From positions 1 to 64,000 of the forward strand of contig CAWFZK010000042.1 in NCBI GenBank assembly GCA_963820315.1: DNA of 64,000 nucleotides. Reading direction: 5' to 3'. A program made the position numbers and the translations under genes. Positions 29,961-40,100 of the stretch are shown piece after piece; the stretch's first letter is position 1; every line of letters begins with the position of its first letter. This DNA is from JACVRW01 sp963820315 (GTDB taxonomy: Bacteria; Actinomycetota; Thermoleophilia; Solirubrobacterales; Thermoleophilaceae). The notes beneath the pieces are model-generated. The model made no database searches, had not been told where the DNA came from, and saw nothing but the letters and a program-made list of their open reading frames with translations.

Positions 29961-32183
29961 TCACTCGATAATCGAGAACGCGAAACGGTTGGTGCGGTAG
30001 ACCGTAAAGTACTCATCGTTCCGGTCGAACGTTCCGGACGGATTACGAAACACCGCGCCGCAGGTGGTCAGATTCCTCGGATACGCGTTGCACAGAAAGT
30101 CTCCTTGAACCCAACTCTTGCCGGTGTTGGACCAAGAACCGATGGTAACGCTGGTCGACCCGTCCGCCGACATGAACCGTCTGTAGTCCGCCACCTCGGG
30201 CGCGATACGGCGCCCGCGCAACTCGCGGCCGAAGATGAGCGACTTGATCTCGGCTCCGGTCAGCCGATCCTGCGAACGGAGATCGACGTCGGCAGGCAGT
30301 TCCGGCACCCCGGCCTTGCCCAATCCCGCAAGCAGCCGCTCTATGTCGGCCTCATGCTTGAACACGAAATACTGCTGCGTGAGCAGCCAGTCCGGCTCGC
30401 CCTCGTCTCTCTCTCGCAGCACCGTCCTCAAATTCTCCTTGGTAGCCGCGATCTCGGCGCTGCGGCCAAGATGCCCATAGGCCGACAGAAGCACCTGCAA
30501 GCCGTAGAACTTCGGCCACGGCTCGCGCGAGCGGGGGTCGATCTTCTGGAGGACGAGCGCGGCATCCTCGAAGCGGCCCTCGCCGAAGGCTGCCAACCCC
30601 GCCTGGTAGTAGCGCCAATCCGTCCAGCCCGGATCGACGCGGATCGACGCGTCGAGATTGGCGCGTCCTTGTTGTGGCTGTCCATCGAAGATCAACGCCT
30701 GACTCAGGCCCTCGTAAATCCACGGATCGCTGGGGTCGAGCGCAACGGCCTTGTACAGAGCGATAATGGCCTCGTCGGATTTCCGCTCGCGTACCAGCAG
30801 ACTGGCGATGAGCTGATAGTAAGGCGGCGAAGGATGTTTGGACGCGGCTGCAAGAAACTCATAAGTCCTGCTGTCGACCTCATCCCACGACAGGCCCAAT
30901 GCCTTGACGCGCTGGTCGTCGGCGTCCCAATGGAGCCAAGCAAGCATGGCGCTCGCCGTGCCATAGTCCGGATCGAGCGCGAGGGCGCCCTGAAAATAGC
31001 TCGCGGCCTGGGCATATTCGGCGGGAGTGTTGTCGCGAACATAGATCTCCATGCCTCGGAGATAAGCGTCGTATGCGGCAGGATTGGCGGTGCCGCCGGC
31101 GGTGTCGGACTTGCCTTGCTCGTAGATCAGCCGGAGCTTGAGTGCCCCGGCTATGCTTCCGACGACCTTGTCCTGCAGGGCGAACACGTCCGCCCATTGG
31201 CCGTCGAAGCGCTCGGCCCAGACATGGCCGCCCGTCTCGACATCGATCAGCTGGGCATTGAGCCGCATGTCCTCGCCTGCGCGGCGCGTACTGCCTTCCA
31301 GGATGTAACGGACGCCGAGCTCCTTCGCGATCTGCGCCGGCTGCACGGCCTTGTCCTTGTAGCTGAAGGCGGCGTTGCGGGAGATGACGAAGAGGCCGGG
31401 GACGCGTGCAAGCTCGGTCGTCAGGTCGTCGGTGATACCGTCGGCAAGGTAGCCTTGCTCCTTGTCGTCGCTGAGATTGGCGAAGGGCAGAACGACCAGC
31501 GAGGGTTTGCCCTCGGCCAGCGCCGGTTCGGTTTTGACGACCGCCTCGGGAGCTGGCGTCCATGCGAACCATGTGACCGCCCCACCTGCCAGAAGGAGCA
31601 TCCCGACGGCGATCATCGCAACGCGGAGCGGCAAGGGTCGCGCCAGCCGCGGTGGTCGTGTCGGGGGACCTTCGAGCCGCACCCGGTAGGCAGTTACCGG
31701 CTCCGCGATGTTCTTGACCCTCTGCTCGCCCATTGCCTCGAAGCCGAAGGCAAGCTTCTTCTCGACCTCCCGCGCGACCTTGGCCGACACCCAGATGCCG
31801 CCCGGCTCCGCCAGCTGCTCCAATCTTGCGGCAATGTTGACGCCCTCGCCGTAACGGTCGTCGCCCTCGACGATGACCTCGCCGAGGTTGAGCCCGATCC
31901 TCACCTGGAAGCGCTGATCGTCCGCCACTGCAGCGTTGCGTTCCGCCAGGCCGCGCTGCAGGCTGACCGCGCACTCGACGGCGTCCACGATACTGCCGAA
32001 CTCGGCAAGCAGCCCATCGCCCATCAACTTGAAGATGCGGCCGTGGTGCCGCGCAATCTGAGGCTCGAACAGTTCCTTCCGGCCCGCCACCAGCCGCCGA
32101 TGCGTGCCCGCCTCGTCACGCTCCATCAAGGCGGAGTAGCCGACCACATCGGCAGCGAGGATAGCGGCGAGCTTCCGGTCCAT
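29961..32183 (-). CDS. Class III adenylate/guanylate cyclase with TPR sensor region (740 aa)
   Basis: Residues about 1-165 are a class III cyclase domain: the first metal-binding Asp lies in ILAADVVGYSALM and the second in FKLMGDGLLAEF, with NIAARLEQLA further on. One membrane helix follows (about 190-210), then a TolB-like segment (SLVVLPFANLSDDKEQGYLADGITDDLTTELAR) and TPR-like repeats to about residue 600. This arrangement is common in alphaproteobacteria. It should make cAMP at the membrane in response to an unknown signal. Stands alone. Confidence 0.9.
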   Translation of the reverse strand: MDRKLAAILAADVVGYSALMERDEAGTHRRLVAGRKELFEPQIARHHGRIFKLMGDGLLAEFGSIVDAVECAVSLQRGLAERNAAVADDQRFQVRIGLNLGEVIVEGDDRYGEGVNIAARLEQLAEPGGIWVSAKVAREVEKKLAFGFEAMGEQRVKNIAEPVTAYRVRLEGPPTRPPRLARPLPLRVAMIAVGMLLLAGGAVTWFAWTPAPEAVVKTEPALAEGKPSLVVLPFANLSDDKEQGYLADGITDDLTTELARVPGLFVISRNAAFSYKDKAVQPAQIAKELGVRYILEGSTRRAGEDMRLNAQLIDVETGGHVWAERFDGQWADVFALQDKVVGSIAGALKLRLIYEQGKSDTAGGTANPAAYDAYLRGMEIYVRDNTPAEYAQAASYFQGALALDPDYGTASAMLAWLHWDADDQRVKALGLSWDEVDSRTYEFLAAASKHPSPPYYQLIASLLVRERKSDEAIIALYKAVALDPSDPWIYEGLSQALIFDGQPQQGRANLDASIRVDPGWTDWRYYQAGLAAFGEGRFEDAALVLQKIDPRSREPWPKFYGLQVLLSAYGHLGRSAEIAATKENLRTVLRERDEGEPDWLLTQQYFVFKHEADIERLLAGLGKAGVPELPADVDLRSQDRLTGAEIKSLIFGRELRGRRIAPEVADYRRFMSADGSTSVTIGSWSNTGKSWVQGDFLCNAYPRNLTTCGAVFRNPSGTFDRNDEYFTVYRTNRFAFSIIE

Positions 32184-32370
32184 GCTCGATCTCAGCGAGG
32201 CGCGACGCGGCGCCACCAGGCGAAAGTCTAAACGGGATCGGCCATCAACGCTATCGTGCTTGTCTATCGCTACTGGCATCTTGGAGGAGCCGGGTGGGAC
32301 TGAAGCGCCGACATCCTGCTTGGAAGAACGGGGTCAAGACGAATTCGCTCAGTTGTCGCCCTAGCTGCCC

Positions 32371-34543
32371 TCACGCCGCCGCCAGATACCCGCTCACAAT
32401 CTTCTGCACGCTCGGATAGTCCGTCTTTCCCGTACCCAAGAGCGGCAGCTCCGGGCGGTGCAGGACCTCGGCGGGGAGCATCAGGTCGTTGAGGCCGGCC
32501 GTGCGGGCGGCCTGTTGCAGGCGGTCGCGGTCGAGGGACTGGTCGGTGGTGACCAGGACGATGCGCTCGCCCTTGCGCGGGTCGGGGAGGGCGACGACGG
32601 CGTGGGCGTGGTCGGGGCTGGTGCGGTGGACGAAGTCCTCGACCGCACCCAGGCTGACCATCTCGCCGCCGATCTTGGCGAAGCGCTTGGCGCGGCCGAG
32701 GATGGTGACGAAGCCCTCGGCGTCGAGGTCGACGATGTCGCCGGTGTCGTACCAGCCGTCCTCGGGCGGCTCGAGCACGCCCGGCTGCTCGTAGCGCAGA
32801 TAGCCGAGCATGACGTTGGGGCCCTTGACCCAGAGCCGGCCGCCGCGGTCGAGGCCGGCGACCGGCTCGAGCCGGTGCTCGATGCCGGGCAGCAGGCGGC
32901 CGACCGTGCCCGAGCGATAGTGCATGGGCGTGTTGAGCGAGAGCACCGGGGCGGTCTCGGTGGCGCCGTAGCCGGCAAGGATGCGGATGCCGAACTTGTC
33001 GAACCACAGCTTCTGCGTCTCGTCCTGGATCGCCTCCGCCCCGGCGAAGGCGTAGCGCAGCGGAGCGGAAGTCGTAAGGGTCGGCCATGCGCCCATAGCC
33101 CTTGAGGAAGCTGTTGGTGCCGAAGATGATCGTGGCATCGCTGTCGTAGATCAGCTCCGGCACGATCCGGTAGTGCAGCGGCGAGGGGTACATGTAGACC
33201 GCGACGCCGCCCAGCATCGGCAGGAGCATGGCGCCGGTGAGCCCGAAGCTGTGGAACACCGGCAGGGCGTTGAACACCTTGTCCTGCTGGTTGAAGTCGA
33301 CCCGGGCCGAGACCTGGGCGCAGTTGGCCAGGATGTTGCCGTGGCTGAGCACCACGCCCTTGGGCCGGCCCTCCGAGCCCGAGGTGAACAGGACCACCGC
33401 CGGGTCGTCGCGCCGACCCCGAAGCGGCGCATGGATGCGGCGCGCGAACAGGCCGTCCCAGAGGCCGCGCAGCCGGTCGGCGGTCGCCGATCTGGCCGCG
33501 CAGGTCCTCGAGCCAGAGGAACTCGGCGTGCCCGCCGATGGCGGCGACCGAGGGCTCGAGCTTGGCCTTGGCGACGAACTCGCCCGAGGAGATCACCAGC
33601 TTGATCTGCGCCGTCAGCGACCGCGGCCTCGAGATTGGCCGGGCCGGCCGAGAAATTGAGCATCGCCGGCACGCGGCCGAAGGCCTGCAGCGCGAAGAAG
33701 ACGACCGCGGCGGCGTTGACGTTGGGCACCAGCACGCCGACCCGCTCGCCGGGCTCGGTCAGCGCCGCGAACCGGCGGCCGAGCACCAGCGCGCCGGCGA
33801 CCAGCTTCATGTAGTCGAGCTGGACGCCGCTGGTGTCCTCGAGCACCGGGTAGCGCCAGCCATGGCGCCAGCGGGCACGCAGAAGGGCGTCGAACAGGGT
33901 CGGGCCCCAGTCGGTGGTGCTGAACACCATGTCCGACATGATGTCGTAGAGCTGCAGGTTGGCGACCTTGCGGCGGGCCTTGCCGCGCAGGGCAGGGTCG
34001 ACCGTGAGCTTGCGCGGCGGGCAGATGGTGATCGTGACCTTGGGGAACCAGTGCGCGCGTGACCTGGCCCTGGCGCAGCCGGCTGAACGGGGTGAGCTCG
34101 GGCCCGTCGAGCCGGACGGGCAGGATCGTGGCCTCGGTCCGGTCGGCGATGTAGGCCGGGCCGGCATAGATCTTCATCAAGCGCCCCGGTGACGCTGAGC
34201 CGGCCCTCGGGGAAGATGACGCAGGGCTGGCCGGCGTTGATCTTGCCGATCAGCTCCTTGATCGCCAGCGGGTTGGTCGGGTCGAGCGGGTAGAGGTTGG
34301 CGACCTTGCGAAACGGCCGCAGCCACCAGCGGTTCGCCATCGCGGTGTTGATCGCGAACACCGGGATCTCGCTCAGCGCCGCCATCAGCAGCGCGCCGTC
34401 GAGGAACGAGATGTGGTTGACGACCACCAGCACCTTGCGCCCGGCCGGACGATCGCCGCGTGCTCGGGACCCCGGACCTCGTAGCGGTAGCCGAGCCGCA
34501 GAAGGAGGTGCAGGAAGAGCTTGAGCGGCGCGGCTGGAGCCAT
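32371..34543 (-). CDS. Aas-like acyltransferase/acyl-ACP synthetase fusion, frameshifted
   Basis: Start 34,543 (MAPAAPLKLFLHLLLRLGYRYEV) leads into a PlsC-like acyltransferase: NHISFLDGALL (NHxxxxD) and IFPEGRLSVTG. After DRTEATILPVRLDG follows an AMP-forming domain: LFTSGSEGRPKGVVLSHGN, AGYGATETAPVLS, YDTGDIVDLDAEGFVTILGR, and the C-terminal Lys in GTGKTDYPSVQK. At least four frame changes occur (near 34,450, 34,190, 33,600-33,400 and 33,070), but the order is that of Aas, which reacylates lysophosphatidylethanolamine at the membrane. Its start overlaps the stop of the decarboxylase gene by one base (TGATG). Confidence 0.85.
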
Positions 34544-35131
34544 CAGGCGGCGTCCTTGGCGGCTTGCAGCCGCTTCACGCCGGCGACGAAGCGGCTGAGC
34601 GTCGCCGACACCGCACCGCGCGGGATCATGGCCTCGATCAGCTGGAAGCGGCCGCGGGTGGCGACCGCTTGCTCCAGGGCGGCGGCGAGTTCGGCCCGGG
34701 TGGTCACGCGATGGCCTTCGCCGCCGATGGCGCCGCCATCTCGGCGAAGTGCCAGTCGTCGAGATCGTTGAACGTCGATTCCGGCTGGAAGACGCGCAGC
34801 ATCTCCCAGCTGGTGTTGTTGAACAGGAGCACGATCGGGTCGATCCCGAGCCGGCGGCAGTTGCCGAGCTCCCAGCCGGTCATCTGGAAGGCGCCGTCGC
34901 CGACCAGGATCAGCGTCCGCCGGCCGGTGGCGAGCTGGCCGCCGCTGCCGGCCGGTACGCCGAAGCCCATCCGGCATAGTAGCCTGGGGCCGCCAGGCCG
35001 GCGTCGGCGATGTCCATCGCGGTGAACAGGCAGTCACCGACGTCGGACGCGATCGGCATGGGCGCCGTGGCGGTCGAACAGGTCGTTGACGCCGCGGGCG
35101 AGTCGCCGGGGGCGATGGTGGCATCGTCGTG
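34543..35131 (-). CDS. Indolepyruvate/phenylpyruvate decarboxylase, C-terminal part only
   Basis: The TPP-binding region is clear: VNDLFDRHG, IASDVGDCLFTAMDIADAGL, MGFGVPAG, then ILVGDGAFQMTGWELGNCRRLGIDPIVLLFNNTSWEML (GDG-N24-NN type). The C-terminus ends FVAGVKRLQAAKDAA. This matches Azospirillum-type IpdC/PpdC enzymes, which decarboxylate aryl-pyruvates; in IAA-producing relatives this is a step of auxin synthesis. The frame changes near 34,965, 34,735 and 35,050. The gene is cut at about 35,131, where actinobacterial sequence begins, leaving about a third of the enzyme. Confidence 0.82.
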
Positions 35132-35476
35132 CTCTCAATGTCCGCCCGCAGCCTCCAAATCGGCGAGGCTGTCGAGGTCGCGATCAGCTCGGTGGCCGCC
35201 AACCTCGGGGCCATCCTCGGCGGGATCGTCGTCTTCCACGATCCGCTCGGCTCAGGCCCGCTCGAGATCGGCGCACGCTTCCTCGCGTTCTGCCTCGTCA
35301 TCGCGGGTGCAGCGCTCATGCCCGATGCGCACCGCCCCCGACGCCGCTCGCGCGTGCGGCCGACAACAGCCGGCCGCGTCACTACGTTCCCCGAGTTGAT
35401 CTGTGCCGGCCAGGGCGGGCGCGGCCCGGGGTGCCGCGATGCCCTGCGTGAGATACCGGCGTTCGGAGCACCCTAG
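35132..35476 (+). pseudogene. EamA/DMT transporter, C-terminal fragment
   Basis: The frame reads SARSLQIGEAVEVAISSVAANLGAILGGIVVFHDPLG, then LEIGARFLAFCLVIAGAALMP, the last three helices of an EamA-type transporter. The full homologue at 56,070-56,993 has FASARSLQIGDGVAVIAVTSVAAN at the same place. Everything before SARSLQ is missing because the sequence changes to the decarboxylase at about 35,131. Confidence 0.75.
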
Positions 35477-35828
35477 GTGCGGTAGCGCCGCCGGCTCTGG
35501 ATGAGCGCGTGGTTCAGGATCGCCTCGTCGTCGTCCTCGCGAGCGACCACCACGATCTTGTTCCAGGCGCCCGGGTGGACGACTCGCTCGCTGTAGATCT
35601 GGGTTCGAAAGCGATCGACGTAGACGGCCGGAAGGGCGTCACCGACGCCATACATGCGTCGCCCTCCGTCGCTGCCACGGATGACTGCGACCAGCTCGCG
35701 GGTCTGCTCGTAGTCGTCGGCCGCAACGAACTCGACCAGCGGCTGCTGGGGGGATCCCGAGCTCAGGAAGGCCACAACGTACTTTCGGTCGCGGCCCCAC
35801 TTGTTCTTGCGCACGGTCTCGCCAAGCG
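35473..35828 (-). pseudogene. C-terminal half of a DUF protein, paralogue of 57,126-57,782
   Basis: The minus strand encodes LGETVRKNKWGRDRKYVVAFLS through ILNHALIQSRRRYRT. By eye about 103 of 116 residues equal the C-terminal half of the protein at 57,126-57,782. The N-terminal about 100 residues are absent; upstream of LGET the sequence is unrelated. It overlaps the end of the EamA fragment by four bases, tail to tail. Confidence 0.7.
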
Positions 35829-35858
35829 CCCGGCGACGGCCACGGGATCTTCGAATAG

Positions 35859-35972
35859 CCGAAGTTCTACGAGATCGAGGTCGACGGCGAAAAGTTGGTC
35901 GACTGGGTCGACGCGCTGATCGCCGGTGAACCACGCGACGACGTCCACTGCAACGACTGCAAAGCGCGGTGA
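35859..35972 (+). pseudogene. C-terminal relic of an unrecognised protein
   Basis: After a TAG at 35,856-35,858 the frame reads KFYEIEVDGEKLVDWVDALIAGEPRDD and ends VHCNDCKAR before TGA. The codon use and composition look like a real protein end, but there is no start. I do not recognise the family. It lies directly upstream of the truncated DUF gene. Confidence 0.4.
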
Positions 35973-36330
35973 CCGCAGCGAACATCGGCGTCAGCGTTGA
36001 AGCGGGCAGTGATGCAGCAAGCTCACGCGCCCGCTTTCGGCTGAGTGCGAGCGCTGCAACGTCAGTCAAGGCGCGCCTGCTCGGGACGAGGAGCAGGTGC
36101 ACAGCCTGCCAGTCCTGCTTCTCGACGGAACCAGTTGCGGCGAAATACTTGCGCCTCCAGAGAAGCAGGAGCGACGAGCGGGTCGATCCAGCGCCGGCAG
36201 GCACCTCCGTTTCGTCGATTGTGAGAGCCAGCCGCGCACCGGTGGCGAGGCCTGCTTGTCGCCGGAAAGCAGACGCCTTGGCCGGCCTCTTCGCAGAGTG
36301 GCGTTTGCTTCCGCTGCCTGGCGTGCACAG
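35973..36330. other. Intergenic region, no supported gene
   Basis: No frame has recognisable motifs. A stretch near 36,105-36,145 (VLLLDGTSCGE if translated) resembles one near 41,030-41,070 (VLLFDGSSVGA), so this may be a decayed repeat shared by the two sites. Confidence 0.35.
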
Positions 36331-36360
36331 CGAACGGGCCCTTTCGATGGGGCCCGTTCG
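36331..36360 (-). terminator. Strong hairpin downstream of the RYDGG-repeat gene
   Basis: CGAACGGGCCC (36,331-36,341) pairs perfectly with GGGCCCGTTCG (36,350-36,360) around an eight-base loop. It lies 22 bases after the stop of the minus-strand gene. No T-run follows, so it may be a factor-dependent terminator or a stabilising 3' hairpin. Confidence 0.5.
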
Positions 36361-36382
36361 CGTCCTCTCGGAGGGTGTTGGG

Positions 36383-36979
36383 CTACCGGCCCAAGCCCCT
36401 GCTGCCTTCCTCGGGACCGCCGTCGTAGCGGTGCGTCGGCTGAGCGTTGGTCAGAGCCCCCGATCTGCGCAGCTGCCCGTAGGCTGAGCCGTCCGCGGCG
36501 GCGCTCGAGGACGGGGGTGAGGCAACGCCTCGCGTGCCATCCTCGGGGCCGCCGTCGTAGCGCGTGCTCGGCGAGGACGGCCCGACGGCCGCTTCGCGGA
36601 AGCCCTCTTCGGGGCCGCCGTCGTAGCGGGTGCCGGGCAGCGCTTCCGTGGCGGCCTGCTTCGGGGTGAAGCCGTACATGCGCAGCTCGCGCTGCAGCAG
36701 CGGGGCCGTCTCCAGACTGCTCCGCAGCGGGTGCTCTTGCTGCGGGAGCGGGGCCGACTCCGGCCGGCCGGTGGCGGGGTTGAAGCCGCCATAGTTGATG
36801 CGGCCGATCGGCCCAGCCGAGCTGCTGTCGCTGGCTTGGTTCTCGTCGCTGGCGAGGATCACGACGGCGACAGTCAGGCCGATCACGGCGATCAGCGCGA
36901 CTGCGAGTAGCGCTCGCAGCTGGTTGAAGTGCGATCGCAGGACGACCGCGGGGTGTTGGGTCGGGACTGCCTTGCCCAT
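36383..36979 (-). CDS. Membrane-anchored protein with RYDGGPEEG repeats (198 aa)
   Basis: Residues about 20-45 form one membrane helix (LRALLAVALIAVIGLTVAVVILA) after a short basic N-terminus, so the rest probably lies outside the cytoplasm. The middle reads YGGFNPATGRPESAPLPQQE. The C-terminal 75 residues hold three spaced copies of TRYDGGPEEG (or HRYDGG, PEDG), each followed by a Gly-Arg-Ala-rich link. I do not know the function; the unit looks like a short binding or anchoring motif. It is divergent from the BTAD regulator with 193 bases between starts. Confidence 0.75.
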   Translation of the reverse strand: MGKAVPTQHPAVVLRSHFNQLRALLAVALIAVIGLTVAVVILASDENQASDSSSAGPIGRINYGGFNPATGRPESAPLPQQEHPLRSSLETAPLLQRELRMYGFTPKQAATEALPGTRYDGGPEEGFREAAVGPSSPSTRYDGGPEDGTRGVASPPSSSAAADGSAYGQLRRSGALTNAQPTHRYDGGPEEGSRGLGR

Positions 36980-37172
36980 CTGTGCCTCCTGTCCGTGGAG
37001 CCCGCCGGGGCGGCTCGTCCGGTGGTTGTCGTGATGACCGACATCGGCGGCGATCATGGGCGTGGCCGGTTGCAGGCGGGCCAAGGCGCGATAACAGGAT
37101 GGAAAACGGCGGCGGCTTGGCGGTGCCCCGGGGCTGCTGTACGTTGGGGTCCCGGCTGGCTTGGCTGTTCGT

Positions 37173-40100
37173 ATGGAGTTCCGCATCCTCGGTCCGCTAG
37201 AGGTCCTCGACGAGGGCCGCAGCGTGGCGCTCGGAGGGCGCAAGCCGCGGGCGCTGCTGGCGTTGCTGCTGCTCCACCGCGGCGAGACGCTGGGCGCGGA
37301 GCGGCTGATCGACGAGCTCTGGGGGGAGCGCCCACCCGCCACCGCCGCGAAGACATTGCGGGTTCATGTCGCGCGGCTGCGGGCGGCGCTGTCGGCCGGG
37401 TCGCGCGAGCGCAGGGGCGAGCTGGTGGTGACCCGCGGGCACGGCTACCAGCTGGTGCTCGATCCCGAGCGCCTGGACGCGCATCGCTTCGAGCGCCTCG
37501 TCGCGGAGGGATGGAGCGAGCTGGCGGTAGGGCGGCCGGAGCGCGCCGTCGTGGCGCTTGAGGAGGGGCTGTCGCTGTGGCGCGGTCGGCCGCTCGACGA
37601 TCTCGCCTACGAGCCGTTTGCGCAGCAGGCGATCGCCCGCCTCGATGACATGCGCGTCGCCGCCACCGAAGAGCTGGTCGAGGCGAGGCTGGCGCTGGGC
37701 CGCCACGCCGAGGTGCTGGCCGAGCTCGAGCCGCTGATCGCGGACCAGCCGTATCGGGAGCGGCTGCGGGCGCAGCTGATGCTGGCGCTGTATCGCTGCG
37801 ATCGTCAGGCGGACGCGCTGCAGGCCTATCAGGACGCTCGGCGCGCGCTGGTCGAGGGGCTCGGGATCGAGCCGGGTGAGCGCCTGCGCGAGCTCGAGCG
37901 CGCGATCCTCGCCCAAGACCCGGCGCTCGCGGCACCCGCGGCACCGCCCTCCGGCGACGGCGGCGAGGTCCCTTCGCCACCGGCGCAGCTGCCCACCGGG
38001 GTGGTGACGTTCCTGCTGACGGACATCGAGGGCTCGTCGGGTCTGTGGGAGGCCGATGCGGAAGCGATGGCGGCTGCGCTCGAGCTCCATGACGAGCTGA
38101 TCGCCGCCGCTGTGGGCAGCCACGCTGGGTGGTTGTTGAAGGCGAAAGGTGAGGGCGACTCGACGCTGTCGGTGTTCCGGCGCGCCTCCGACGCGGTGGC
38201 CTGCGCGGTCGATATCCAGAGCGCGCTTCGGAGCGCCGCGTGGCCCGGCGGGCTCGATCTGCGTGCTCGGGTGGCGTTGCACAGCGGCGAGGCTCACGAG
38301 CGTGGGGGCGACTACTTCGGCCCGGCGCTGAACCGCGCCGCCAGGCTGAGGAGCCTGGCGCGCGGCGGCGTCACCGTCATGTCTCAGGCGACCGCAGAGA
38401 TCGTCCGCGAGCGCATGCCCCCGGACGCCGAGCTGGTCGAGCGCGGCCGGCAGGAGCTGCTCGGCCTGTCGCGCCCGGAGAACGTGTTCGAGCTGCGTGC
38501 GATCTCCCAAACGACTGTGGCTGACGAGCCGGCGCTCGACGCGCCGCGCACGATGGTCACTGCCGCGCCCGACGCGCTCGGCGGGCTCCCCGCGCGTCCG
38601 ACGGCTCACCTGCGCGCTCCGCGGACGCGCACGATCGGGCGGGAGGTGGAGCGCGCGGCGATTGCGCAACTGTTGAGTCGCGGTGAGATCCGCCTGGTGA
38701 CGCTCACGGGTCCCGGCGGGGTGGGCAAGACGCGTCTGGCTAGCGAGCTCGGCACCGTGGTCGGGGCTCGGTGGCGTGATGGGTGGCGGTTTGTCTCGCT
38801 CGCCTCACTACCGGCCGCCGAGCAGGTCGAGACGACCCTCGCCGGCTCGTTCGAGGTGATAGTCGCCGAAGGCGAGCCTCCGCGCGAGGCAGTCGCGCGT
38901 TGGCTGGCGCCGCGCGAGTTGTTGCTCGTGATCGACAACTTCGAGCACGTGCTGGCGGCCGCGCCGCTGGTCAGCGAGCTGCTTGATGCGGCGCCGGGCC
39001 TGACGGTGCTGGCAACCAGCCGTGAGCCTCTGGGCCTCAGAGGCGAACGCGTAGCGAGCGTGGCCGGGCTGAACGACAAGGACGCGGCCGACCTTTTTCT
39101 CGAACGTGCGCGCGACCACGACCCCGACCTCGAGCCGGACGACACCGGGCGCGAGGCCATCGTCGCCATGTGCCGGCATGTGGACGGGCTGCCGCTCGCC
39201 ATCGAGCTGACAGCACCGTGGGTCGCGCTTCTGCCGCTATCGGAGCTTGCGTCCCGGCTCCAGGACCCGCTGGCATTCCTCGATCGCGGCGCTCGCGATG
39301 CCCCCGAGCGTCAGCGCACGCTGCGCGCGACCATCGACTGGAGCTACAACCTCCTTGACGCCCCCGCCCGTTCCGCCTTCGCGGCACTTGCGGCTTTCCA
39401 GGCAGGCTGCACCATTGACGCCGCCCAGGACATCGCCCGCGCAAACCTGGACGCGCTTGCGAGGCTGCGGGACAAGTCGCTGATTGCACGCCGTGACGAA
39501 CGGCTGGTGATGCTCGAGACCGTCCGCGACTACGCCGCCGAGCGCCTGGCAGAGCGCGGAGACGCCGACGAGATTCATTCGCGCCATTCCCAGTACTTCC
39601 TGATGCTCGCCGAGGACGGTGAGGCAAGACTCGACGGGCCGGACTGGATCGCCTGGCGACGCCGTCTGGACGCCGAGATCGACAACTTCCGTGCGGCGTT
39701 TGCCTGGCTCGTGGCCGCCGGGCGGGTCGAGTCCGCGCTCTCGCTCGCCAGCGCGCTGCAGCCATTCTGGCGACCAGGCGGGCACGACCGCGAGATCCGC
39801 GCTTGGCTCAACACGGCACTCTCGCTCGCCGACGACACGACACCGACCGGGACCCGCGCCCGCGCGCTGCTCGCCTCCTCGCGCGGCGCACTGCTGGCCT
39901 CGCTGCGGTCAGCGCTGCTGGACCCTGAACAGGCCGAGCGAGACGCAGCCGCCGCACTCGAGCTCTACCGCCAGCTCGACGACCAGGCCGGGGTCGCCGA
40001 GAGCCTCGTCTCGCTCGGCTACCGACAGGTCTGTCTTGGACGCTACCGGCAGGCGGGCGCCCTCGCTCGAGAGGCCCTGGCTGCCGCGAGCGCCTCTCAC

